Source: an uncultured bacterium
GTDB lineage: Bacteria > Desulfobacterota > WTBG01
DNA length: 7,555 nt
Direction: 5' to 3'
Assembly (NCBI GenBank): GCA_938024025.1
Contig: CALJBY010000059.1
Coordinates: 1-7,555 of the forward strand
The translations under genes and the position numbers were made by a program. Positions 1 through 5,316 of this stretch are shown in pieces (the first letter of the stretch is position 1; every line of letters starts with the position of its first letter). Below the pieces are notes generated by a model, which did no database searches, had not been told where the DNA came from, and was given only the letters and a program-made list of their open reading frames with translations.

Positions 1-548
1 CCTTTGGAGATGGTAAAATCATAGCTTTCATCATAGAGGACCGGGAACCGCATGCGGGACAGTCTCATGTAAACGGGACCGCGATGTTTAACTATTGCCT
101 GTAGTGCTTTTCTCGTTTCTATACCGTCAGCTGGAACGATAACCACCATATTCGGAAGGATGCGCATGAGCCCTATGTCTTCAATCGTTTGATGAGAAGC
201 ACCATCTTCCCCGACGGTAATCCCCCCATGGGTAGACACTATTTTTACATTGATATTGGGATTGGCGACGGATTGTCGTATTTGTTCCCAGGGTTTACCG
301 ACTGCGAAGATGGCAAATGTACTGACAAAGGGTATTTTACCGGTTGTTGCCAGTCCTACGGCCGTTCCGATCATATTCTGTTCGGCGATACCCATGTTGA
401 AAAATCGATGGGGGAACTTTTTATGAAATAGTTCCATTTTAGTTGAACCGGATAGGTCTGCATTTAAGGCAACAATATTTTCATAGTGTTCTCCTAATTC
501 AGCTAAAACTTCCCCATACACATTTCGTGTGCCTAGAAGTTTGGTCAA
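1..548 (-). CDS. tkt: Transketolase, C-terminal subunit (partial, 3' end beyond left edge)
   Basis: This is the pyrimidine-binding plus C-terminal half of a split transketolase, which transfers two-carbon ketol units in the non-oxidative pentose phosphate pathway with the N-terminal subunit encoded just upstream. About 182 residues are visible and roughly 130 are missing beyond the left edge. The frame is open throughout. Family landmarks seen are LLGTRNVYGEVL near the start, NADLSGST (29-36), the ThDP-activating Glu56 in FNMGIAEQNMIG, TFAIFAVGKPWEQIR, STHGGITVGEDGASHQ and VIVPADGIETRKAL. I chose the TTG start at 548-546 because AAAGGAG lies about 7 nt upstream and the protein then begins MTKLLGTRN, as expected for the family. 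An in-frame ATG at 578-576 overlaps the previous stop as ATGA but lacks a good Shine-Dalgarno. The gene is almost certainly co-transcribed and translationally coupled with the N-terminal subunit gene. Confidence 0.93.
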   Translation of the reverse strand, partial: MTKLLGTRNVYGEVLAELGEHYENIVALNADLSGSTKMELFHKKFPHRFFNMGIAEQNMIGTAVGLATTGKIPFVSTFAIFAVGKPWEQIRQSVANPNINVKIVSTHGGITVGEDGASHQTIEDIGLMRILPNMVVIVPADGIETRKALQAIVKHRGPVYMRLSRMRFPVLYDESYDFTISK

Positions 549-574
549 CTCTTCACTCCTTTCAGCCTTTATGC

Positions 575-1393
575 TCATAATTCTTGTAAAGCCCTTTCAA
601 GTTCTTCATCTGTAGGTGAAACACCATGATACTCAACTTTGTTCTCAAAGAAGGAAACTCCCTTTCCTTTTACCGTGGTGCAGATAACGATGGAGGGCTT
701 CCCTTTGATTTTTTCAGCTTTATGGAGTGCATCCAGGATGGCTTCCAGGTCGTGTCCGTCTACCTCAAAAACGTGCCATCCAAAAGATTGCCATTTGTCT
801 GCAATCGGCTGTATATTCATTATTGTCTTCACCGGCCCGTCAATCTGCAGGCCGTTTAAATCTACAAGAGCGCAGAGATTGTCAATTTTATAGTGTGCTG
901 CGCTCATTGCAGCTTCCCAGATCTGACCTTCTTGAATTTCCCCATCCCCCATGAGGACATAAACCCGTGAGCTTTTTTTGTCTAATTTTAGTCCTAGCGC
1001 CATTCCATTAGCGATAGAAAGTCCCTGACCGAGAGACCCTGTTGAGATTTCCACGCCTGGTGTGGCGTTCATATCAGGATGTCCCTGCAACATACTTCCC
1101 AGCTTCCTCAATGACTTAAGCTCTTCCGGATCAAAGTATCCGCAACGGGCCAGAACAGCATAGAGAGCCGGGGCGCCATGGCCTTTGGAGAGAACAAACC
1201 GGTCTCGCTCCTCCCAGTTTGGCTTTTTGGGATCGTGATTCATTTGTGAGAAATAGAGGGCGGTGAGTATATCTGCAGCGGAGAGGGACCCTCCTGTATG
1301 GCCTGAACCTGCCCGGTTAAGCATATCCAGGATGTCACTTCTTACCTGGTAGGCCTTCTCTTTCAATTCTTTTACATTGTGAGTGCTCTTCAT
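575..1393 (-). CDS. tkt: Transketolase, N-terminal subunit
   Basis: This is the PP-binding half of a split transketolase, 272 residues from ATG 1393, the usual size for the separate subunit. Seen in sequence: AGSGHTGGSLS (28-38) with the conserved His32; SKGHGAPALYA (69-79); GHPDMNATPGVEISTGSLGQGLS (104-126); and the ThDP/Mg motif GDGEIQEGQIWEA (149-161) ending about 30 residues later at Asn180 (VDLNGLQ). The C-terminal part holds TVKGKGVSFFE and the YHG of the substrate-site loop. A TTG start at 1414 would add seven residues, but they look unlike the family N-terminus, and neither start has a strong Shine-Dalgarno. The gene is followed directly by the C-terminal subunit gene, so the two polypeptides should form one enzyme. 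Transcription probably starts near 1552 from the promoter described at 1559-1587. Cytoplasmic; the assignment is firm. Confidence 0.95.
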   Translation of the reverse strand: MKSTHNVKELKEKAYQVRSDILDMLNRAGSGHTGGSLSAADILTALYFSQMNHDPKKPNWEERDRFVLSKGHGAPALYAVLARCGYFDPEELKSLRKLGSMLQGHPDMNATPGVEISTGSLGQGLSIANGMALGLKLDKKSSRVYVLMGDGEIQEGQIWEAAMSAAHYKIDNLCALVDLNGLQIDGPVKTIMNIQPIADKWQSFGWHVFEVDGHDLEAILDALHKAEKIKGKPSIVICTTVKGKGVSFFENKVEYHGVSPTDEELERALQEL

Positions 1394-1552
1394 AGTCTCT
1401 CGCGATGAAAACAAGCCTATTATTATTTTATTATCCGGGGTTAGGGTAACAGGGGGCCATAAACCCTGGTGAAAGTCGCCTTTCTTATATCAAAAAAAAT
1501 AGATAAGTAAAGTCTTTTTTATAAATCCCTCCCTGCTTCAGCTTTAAGACGT
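1394..1552 (-). other. Long 5' leader of the transketolase transcript
   Basis: If transcription starts 6-8 nt after the -10 box at 1559-1564, the mRNA has an untranslated leader of about 160 nt. On the minus strand it contains GAAAG-GCGA-CTTTC (1484-1471), a 5-bp stem capped by a GNRA-type tetraloop, and CAGGG...CCCTG (1468-1450). It also contains an eight-T stretch near 1492-1499 without a GC-rich stem before it, so this is not a convincing terminator. I recognise no known riboswitch class. The 159 bases hold no supported gene. Confidence 0.35.
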
Positions 1553-1558
1553 GTTACT

Positions 1559-1587
1559 ACTATACCACATTACAATGATTGCTTCAA
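1559..1587 (-). promoter_or_regulatory. Extended -10 sigma70-like promoter for the transketolase operon
   Basis: On the minus strand, TTGAAG (1587-1582, 4/6 match to TTGACA) is followed by a 17-nt spacer and TATAGT (1564-1559, 5/6 match to TATAAT). TGG directly precedes the -10 box, giving the TGn extended -10 signature. It points toward the transketolase genes and lies about 165 nt from the chosen start. It is the best promoter match in the window. Confidence 0.6.
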
Positions 1588-1590
1588 TCA
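1576..1590. promoter_or_regulatory. 15-bp palindrome, candidate operator
   Basis: TGATTG-CTT-CAATCA is a perfect 6+3+6 inverted repeat. It covers the entire -35 box (1582-1587) of the minus-strand promoter and lies 25 bp from the -35 box of the divergent plus-strand promoter. The position and symmetry suit a dimeric repressor. No regulator gene is visible in the window, and I do not assign the site to a known regulator family. Confidence 0.4.
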
Positions 1591-1614
1591 AGACCCTGTA
1601 ATCCAATTTTTCCC

Positions 1615-1643
1615 TTGACCTTGCTGCATGCATTCTGTATCCT
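1615..1643 (+). promoter_or_regulatory. Sigma70-like promoter upstream of the lipoprotein gene
   Basis: TTGACC (1615-1620, 5/6 match) is followed by 17 nt and TATCCT (1638-1643, 4/6 match). Transcription would start near 1650 and produce a leader of about 134 nt before the lipoprotein ATG. The spacing is ideal. It is arranged back to back with the minus-strand transketolase promoter. Confidence 0.5.
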
Positions 1644-1671
1644 TTAAATACTACAGGAGGGACGGTAAAGC

Positions 1672-1734
1672 ATGGCTGGTTATGTCAAGGGCATGAAACA
1701 GGTCTGGTTTGCTTCACCTGCGCTGTTATGGTGA
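1672..1734 (+). CDS. Possible 20-residue leader peptide
   Basis: A short ORF starts at ATG 1672 and stops at TGA 1732-1734. AGGAGG (1655-1660) lies 11 nt upstream, a strong Shine-Dalgarno sequence at slightly long spacing. The peptide begins MAGYVKGMKQ, has tryptophans at positions 12 and 20, and has two codons of Leu before the last Trp. It lies within the leader, its last five codons overlap the left arm of the terminator stem, and its stop codon falls in the terminator loop. That is the geometry expected if translation of the leader influenced termination. A 20-codon ORF can easily occur by chance, so the call rests on the ribosome site and the position. Confidence 0.3.
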   Translation: MAGYVKGMKQVWFASPALLW

Positions 1735-1759
1735 TTTCAGCGAGGGTGAAGCTTTTTTT
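1711..1759 (+). terminator. Rho-independent terminator inside the leader (candidate attenuator)
   Basis: The left arm at 1711-1725 (GCTTCACCTGCGCTG) pairs with the right arm at 1738-1752 (CAGCGAGGGTGAAGC). This gives 8 bp, a T-G wobble, one G-A mismatch and 5 bp more, closing a 12-nt loop, with seven T residues at 1753-1759. It is a textbook intrinsic terminator on the plus strand. No plus-strand gene ends here, and it lies between the promoter at 1615-1643 and the lipoprotein start at 1784. It should therefore either control read-through into that gene or end a small RNA of about 110 nt. A competing pairing, CAGGT 1699-1703 with ACCTG 1716-1720, would sequester part of the left arm. Confidence 0.75.
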
Positions 1760-1771
1760 ATCGATTCAGGA

Positions 1772-1779
1772 AAGGAGGT
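1772..1779 (+). promoter_or_regulatory. Strong Shine-Dalgarno fixing the lipoprotein start
   Basis: AAGGAGGT lies just upstream of ATG 1784 at good spacing. It selects this ATG over the in-frame TTG at 1709, which would run through the terminator hairpin and place 25 non-signal residues ahead of the lipoprotein signal peptide. Confidence 0.85.
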
Positions 1780-1783
1780 TACT

Positions 1784-3055
1784 ATGAGAGGGCTAAAGTA
1801 TGTAAGGTACGTTTTGGTAGGGGTGCTATTCTTGTCTCTGGCAGGCTGTATACCCATTGTTAAGATAACTGCTCCCCAAAACGGGGCGACCTTCGGATTT
1901 GGTGACGTAATAACCTTTACCGGGACGGGAAGAGATATTATGGAGGGTGATTTAACCGGTAGCTCCCTGGTCTGGGAATCAAGCATTGATGGACCAATAG
2001 GAACGGGAATATCTATTGCCACCAGTACGCTTCAACAGGGGGTCCATACCATTACCTTGAGTGCGACCAACTCTAACAATCAAACAGGTACCGCAAACAT
2101 AACCATTACCGTTGGGGAACCACCTTTTGTGGTGATCAGTGATGACATAGACTCCAACACCACCTGGGAGGGTGGAACAATTTACGTAATTAAAGCATTT
2201 GATTTCTGGGTTAATGCAACCCTTGAAATCGAACCAGGTGCAATTATCAAATTTGATCCAAGTGAAGGTCCTGCTATGAACGTCGATGGAACCGTTATTG
2301 CCAATGGAACCCCTGCTGAACCCATTATTTTTACTGCCTATAAAGATGATGAGCACGGGGGTGACACTAATGGTGACGGCAGTGTTACTGCTCCTTTGCC
2401 GGGAGATTGGGATGGCATTTATATACAAAACAATGGTTCGGTTTTTAGTTACTGTGAGTTCTACTATGGGGGAGATACCGTTCTTGAACCGTGGGATTGC
2501 ATAGCAACAATAACAAATGCTACTTTTGCGCATAATAGTGGAAGTGCTTTAGATGCCTCGACTGCTCTTACGGGGACTGTTATCACCGGGAATACCTTTT
2601 TTGATAATGAGCGGCCTCTTTATATCAACACGACGTTCGATCTGGATGATTCAAATACCTTTGAGAATCCCGATGATCCGTCTGAAACAAACACCTATAA
2701 TGGTGTATTTGTTGAGTATCCGGATGATATCGGAAACCATATAAGCTGGGAAGAAACTGATGTTGCTTTTGTGCTTGATGACAACGATTTATGGGTACTG
2801 GATTATGCATCTCTCACCCTCGGAGATACGGTTGTTGTCAAATTTACCCCGGATAGTACAATAAATCACTATGGGAATATTTTTAGTGGTACGAATGTAT
2901 TTTTTACCTCTTATAAGGATGACGATTATAAGGGTGATACTAACGGGGATGGAAGTTTAACCACACCTATGGACGGCGATTGGAACGGTATCTATAATGA
3001 TACTACGTTTGTTTACGAGGCATGGCCGAATATTCTTTATGACGAAATACACTAA
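1784..3055 (+). CDS. Secreted lipoprotein with Ig/PKD-like domain and beta-helix-like repeats
   Basis: This is a 423-residue exported protein of unknown specific function. Residues 1-22 form a lipoprotein signal peptide: basic start MRGLKYVR, hydrophobic core, and lipobox L19-A20-G21-C22. Cys22 is followed by Ile, so outer-membrane retention is expected. Residues about 26-112 resemble an Ig/PKD-like beta-sandwich (ITAPQNGATF, LVWESSIDGPIGTG, GVHTITLSATN). From about 115 the pattern W-x-x-GTIYVI ... ATLEIEPGAIIKF ... VDGTVIANGTPAEPIIFTAYKDD is typical of right-handed parallel beta-helix surface proteins. A 31-residue block with a DTNGDG calcium-type loop occurs at 183-213 and again at 374-404. 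The protein ends soon after the second block, which may be natural or a shortened repeat. It stands alone on the plus strand between unrelated housekeeping genes, with its own promoter, leader terminator and downstream terminator. A surface or adhesion role is inference. Confidence 0.88.
   Translation: MRGLKYVRYVLVGVLFLSLAGCIPIVKITAPQNGATFGFGDVITFTGTGRDIMEGDLTGSSLVWESSIDGPIGTGISIATSTLQQGVHTITLSATNSNNQTGTANITITVGEPPFVVISDDIDSNTTWEGGTIYVIKAFDFWVNATLEIEPGAIIKFDPSEGPAMNVDGTVIANGTPAEPIIFTAYKDDEHGGDTNGDGSVTAPLPGDWDGIYIQNNGSVFSYCEFYYGGDTVLEPWDCIATITNATFAHNSGSALDASTALTGTVITGNTFFDNERPLYINTTFDLDDSNTFENPDDPSETNTYNGVFVEYPDDIGNHISWEETDVAFVLDDNDLWVLDYASLTLGDTVVVKFTPDSTINHYGNIFSGTNVFFTSYKDDDYKGDTNGDGSLTTPMDGDWNGIYNDTTFVYEAWPNILYDEIH
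2330..2422 (+). repeat. Coding repeat copy 1, GDTNGDG calcium-loop block
   Basis: This 31-codon block (residues 183-213) runs from FTAYKDD through GDTNGDG to GDWDGIY. It matches the block at 2903-2995 at 22 of 31 residues with no gap. The D-T-N-G-D-G segment has the Asp/Asn spacing of calcium-binding loops such as those in dockerin and thrombospondin-3-like repeats. Confidence 0.7.
2903..2995 (+). repeat. Coding repeat copy 2, GDTNGDG calcium-loop block
   Basis: This second 31-codon block (residues 374-404) runs from FTSYKDD through GDTNGDG to GDWNGIY, 191 residues after the first. Many third-codon positions differ between the copies, so the duplication is old and kept at protein level. Confidence 0.7.
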
Positions 3056-3087
3056 TATTTGAACAGGTAAGAATTGTTTTTGCACAC

Positions 3088-3120
3088 AAGGGCGGAGGAA
3101 CGGTTTCCTCTGCCCTTTTT
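3088..3120 (+). terminator. Rho-independent terminator after the lipoprotein gene
   Basis: AAGGGCGGAGGAA (3088-3100) pairs with TTCCTCTGCCCTT (3105-3117) over 13 positions, one a G-T wobble, around a CGGT loop. A run of five T residues ends the site at 3120. It starts 33 nt after the lipoprotein stop. Read from the minus strand, the hairpin is not followed by a T run, so it is a weak terminator for the convergent tsaC gene. Confidence 0.85.
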
Positions 3121-3170
3121 CATGCCCGGTACAAAAGGTCATTGTACGCAAGGAAATGTTTGGTAAGATT

Positions 3171-3803
3171 TTAGCCAATAAAGGGTTGCAGGCGTTCACT
3201 GCCGATAACCCCTTCTCGTACTATGCGAGGGGAAGCAACGGTCAGGTCAACGATGGTTGACGGCAGTAACCCTTCCGTTTGACCCCCGTCAATAATGAGA
3301 TCGACTTCATTTCCAAGACTTTCCGCTACCTCAGGTGCGGATGAACAGCTCCTGTCTCCTGAAAGATTGGCACTGGTGGCAGTGATGGGACACCGGGAAC
3401 CTGCGACCAGCAAACGGGCAAGGGGATGGGAAGACTGCCTGAGGGCTATGGTGCCGGTGTGAGCTGTGAGGATTGCAGGGACTTTTGGTGATGCCTTAAA
3501 AATGAGGGTTAAGCCCCCCGGCCAGAATGCCTGTATGAGGGAATGGGCTATTGCCGGGATCTCAGCGGCAACTTCCCGTAGCATGTCTCCCCCTTCAATG
3601 ATAAGGGGAAGGGGCATGGTGTAATCCCTGCCCTTGATGGTAAACACCTTCTCAATGGCCGCTTTATTATATGCAGAAACTCCCAGGGCATAGAATGTCT
3701 CAGTGGGAAAGGCAACAGTCTTCCCGGTAATGATGCTGGTGATGACTTTTTTCAGGATGCTGTCATCGGGTTTATCGGGGTCTAGTGTTATGAGGAGAGA
3801 CAT
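3171..3803 (-). CDS. tsaC: L-threonylcarbamoyladenylate synthase (TsaC/YrdC/Sua5 family)
   Basis: The enzyme makes threonylcarbamoyl-AMP from threonine, bicarbonate and ATP, the first step of t6A37 formation on ANN-decoding tRNAs. The protein is 210 residues from ATG 3803, so it is the short YrdC-only form without the C-terminal Sua5 domain. Landmarks are AFPTETFYALG near residues 31-41 (usually PTDTVYGLG), the KGR motif in FTIKGRDYTMPLPLI, FWPGGLTLIF, the TATSANLSG nucleotide-site signature, IIDGG, and STIVDLT near the end. An alternative GTG start at 3815, 3 nt after the purE stop, would add four residues. I prefer ATG because MSLLITLDPDKPDD lines up with typical family N-termini, but AGGA directly abuts this ATG and neither start has a well-spaced Shine-Dalgarno. 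The gene is last in the purE-containing transcript, and no strong terminator follows it. Confidence 0.92.
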   Translation of the reverse strand: MSLLITLDPDKPDDSILKKVITSIITGKTVAFPTETFYALGVSAYNKAAIEKVFTIKGRDYTMPLPLIIEGGDMLREVAAEIPAIAHSLIQAFWPGGLTLIFKASPKVPAILTAHTGTIALRQSSHPLARLLVAGSRCPITATSANLSGDRSCSSAPEVAESLGNEVDLIIDGGQTEGLLPSTIVDLTVASPRIVREGVIGSERLQPFIG

Positions 3804-3818
3804 TCCTGGTCTCACAGA

Positions 3819-4325
3819 TCACTTATTGAGGCTTTTGGCCAGCCGACGAGCTTTTTGCGAGATGCCACTGGCAAGGCGTTTCTTGTACTGGGTGAGCTTC
3901 TTCTTGAGCTCGGGATACTTGAGAGCAAGTATTTGAACTGCATAGATTGCTGCATTTTTGGCACCTGCTTTGCCAATGGCCATGGTGGCAACGGGCACCC
4001 CGCCTGGCATCTGGACTGTTGAAAGGAGCGAGTCAAGGCCCTTGAGAGAAGAAGAGTCGATAGGAACCCCTATGACCGGTAAGGTAGTCTTTGAGGCAAT
4101 AACACCTGCAAGGTGAGCTGCTGCACCGGCTCCGGCGATAATTACCTCAAACCCCTTTTGAGCAGCATTTTTAGCAAAGGCTGCTGTGAGATCGGGAGAT
4201 CTGTGAGCAGAAGATATGGTTATGTCGTATCCCACGTTGAACTCGTCCAGTATTTTTCCTGCCTCCTGCATAACAGGAAGGTCAGAATCACTGCCCATAA
4301 CAATAGCAACCAGTTTCTTTTTCAT
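3819..4325 (-). CDS. purE: N5-carboxyaminoimidazole ribonucleotide mutase (PurE)
   Basis: PurE rearranges N5-CAIR to CAIR in de novo purine synthesis. It is 168 residues long, the size of a class I PurE. Motifs seen are the phosphate-binding GSDSDLPVM (12-20), SAHRSPD, the glycine-rich AGAGAAAHLAGVIA loop, VQMPGGVPVATMAIG, and GAKNAAIYAVQILA near the C-terminus, followed by a Lys/Arg-rich tail. The start ATG 4325 overlaps the stop of the TPR gene as ATGA and has GGGAG about 8 nt upstream, pointing to translational coupling. A class I enzyme normally needs PurK to supply N5-CAIR, and purK is not in the window. A direct AIR carboxylase (class II) is less likely by sequence feel but cannot be excluded without an alignment. 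Confidence 0.95.
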   Translation of the reverse strand: MKKKLVAIVMGSDSDLPVMQEAGKILDEFNVGYDITISSAHRSPDLTAAFAKNAAQKGFEVIIAGAGAAAHLAGVIASKTTLPVIGVPIDSSSLKGLDSLLSTVQMPGGVPVATMAIGKAGAKNAAIYAVQILALKYPELKKKLTQYKKRLASGISQKARRLAKSLNK

Positions 4326-5101
4326 GTGTTTTCTCCCGGTGATAATTTCTGTTCTGCTTCCTGTAACTGTTTTTTTACTTCAGAAGAGTTTGGATTGATC
4401 TCGAGTGCTTTATTAAAGCAGTGTATGGCCTCCTTAAACCATCCTCCATTCAGATAACTGGTACCTGCCATGAGGTAGGCACGTTCAGGGTGGTGGGGGT
4501 AGAGAGACAAGATGAGTTGTTGCAAGCTCATTGTGCCGAGGGATTTTTCCACGAGCTCTTTGTTTTCCAGGAGAAATCGCAGCGTCAGTCCGTTGTGAGC
4601 ATGGTTGACCAGGAGTTCCTTGAGCCTCTCCACGGCTTTTGAGAAGAGATCGTTGATGCTTTCCATTTCAGCATCCAGATTGCTGGTTGCCTTTTCAATA
4701 ACCGTGATATATTCCCCCAGGATTTCCTTGATTTCTTCTATTTTCTTGGGAGTATCAATGTTTTTATAGCTGGGCAAATAGACTTCCAGTTGATAGGCAT
4801 CTTCTTTGAGTTTCATTCCTTCGTGGAAGATAGATCCCAGGGACCAATCAAAAAGATATTCACTCAAGCTGATCTTGGACTCAGTATTTCTGAAAAGTTT
4901 GTGGGAGTTATCTTTCACCTTCCACAGGAGGCCTTTCTTGGTTTCACTGCCAACCCAGAGATCCATTCGTTCAAAGGGGACAGCCCCATTTTTTTTATAG
5001 TTGTGGTAGAGCTCATCAAAGAAGATTTTCGATTCTAAAAAGTAATGGACGAGATTCTTGAAAAAGAGCTCCTTCCTTTCTTCAAACCATTCATTTCCCA
5101 C
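4322..5101 (-). CDS. Uncharacterised protein with a C-terminal TPR motif
   Basis: I do not recognise this 259-residue protein. There is no signal peptide or membrane segment, so it should be cytoplasmic. Residues 1 to about 190 are charged and look mostly helical (ERKELFFKNLVHYFLESKIFFDELY at the start, a possible coiled-coil stretch around IEEIKEILGEYITVIEKATSNLDAEMESINDLF). Residues 204-237 (HPERAYLMAG ... ALEINP) are a single good 34-residue tetratricopeptide repeat, with a further helix after it, suggesting protein binding. The start is GTG 5101, supported by AAGGA six bases upstream; the Shine-Dalgarno lies in the palindrome CCTTATAAGG (5109-5118). The stop overlaps the purE ATG by ATGA, so the gene is coupled to purE, but a 220-bp repeat-filled spacer separates it from purD. 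A role linked to purine enzymes would be inference from position only. Confidence 0.85.
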   Translation of the reverse strand: MGNEWFEERKELFFKNLVHYFLESKIFFDELYHNYKKNGAVPFERMDLWVGSETKKGLLWKVKDNSHKLFRNTESKISLSEYLFDWSLGSIFHEGMKLKEDAYQLEVYLPSYKNIDTPKKIEEIKEILGEYITVIEKATSNLDAEMESINDLFSKAVERLKELLVNHAHNGLTLRFLLENKELVEKSLGTMSLQQLILSLYPHHPERAYLMAGTSYLNGGWFKEAIHCFNKALEINPNSSEVKKQLQEAEQKLSPGENT

Positions 5102-5154
5102 GGGCGTTCCTTATAAGGGTTACGAGTTTTTTAAAGCTAGCAAGCTAACAAGCC

Positions 5155-5228
5155 AAAATTAAGTTGCGAAAGAACCAACGTCCCCCATTTAAAAATTAAG
5201 TTGCGAAAGAACCAACGTCCCCCATTTA
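5155..5228. repeat. Two perfect tandem copies of a 37-bp unit
   Basis: 5155-5191 and 5192-5228 are identical base for base. Each begins AAAATTAAGTTGCG, contains GAACCAACGTCCCCC and ends ATTTA. On the minus strand each copy reads ATGGGGGACGTTGG early on, with a short GTTG...CAAC inverted repeat. Perfect identity implies a recent duplication or a unit that is actively homogenised. It is non-coding. Confidence 0.9.
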
Positions 5229-5240
5229 ACAGAGGATTCT

Positions 5241-5264
5241 GGAGTGTTGGAGTATTGGAGTAAT
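5241..5264. repeat. Three tandem 8-bp GGAGT-type units
   Basis: GGAGTGTT, GGAGTATT and GGAGTAAT follow one another without gap and are followed by GGAAGAACTCC, which can pair back with the last GGAGT. This is a degenerate microsatellite in the purD-TPR spacer. Confidence 0.6.
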
Positions 5265-5285
5265 GGAAGAACTCCTGATTTTTTA

Positions 5286-5316
5286 ATTTTAGGCATTTTA
5301 GTTTATTTTAGGCATT
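5286..5316. repeat. 12-bp direct repeat ATTTTAGGCATT
   Basis: Two exact copies lie at 5286-5297 and 5305-5316, separated by seven bases, just past the purD stop codon. In an A/T-rich stretch some repetition is expected, but the GGC core makes the match less trivial. Confidence 0.5.

Noticed and set aside
575..1414. TTG 1414 as start of the transketolase N subunit
   Set aside because: It adds MFSSRET, which is unlike the family N-terminus, with no better ribosome site than ATG 1393; it cannot be fully excluded.
1650..1715. c-di-GMP (GEMM) riboswitch before the lipoprotein gene
   Set aside because: Such riboswitches often precede surface protein genes, but the conserved core segments I would expect (GCAAACC and CGCAAAGCC with the matching stems) are not present; only a loose GACGGTAAAGC resemblance is seen.
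1709..1783. Lipoprotein start at TTG 1709
   Set aside because: This would translate through the terminator hairpin and put 25 residues in front of a complete lipoprotein signal peptide; AAGGAGGT before ATG 1784 decides the start.
1979..2533. 184-residue minus-strand ORF inside the lipoprotein gene
   Set aside because: It lies antisense to a well-supported gene with domain motifs and a signal peptide, has no recognisable motif, and is a reading-frame shadow.
3129..3147. GTACAA/TTGTAC hairpin as a terminator for tsaC
   Set aside because: The stem is only 6 bp and A/T-rich, and the minus strand continues CGGGCATG without a T run.
5109..5140. Minus-strand promoter with TATAAG as -10 for the TPR gene
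   Set aside because: No -35-like hexamer lies 16-18 nt upstream, and the transcript would start at the start codon although the gene has a clear Shine-Dalgarno; CCTTATAAGG is probably a chance palindrome.
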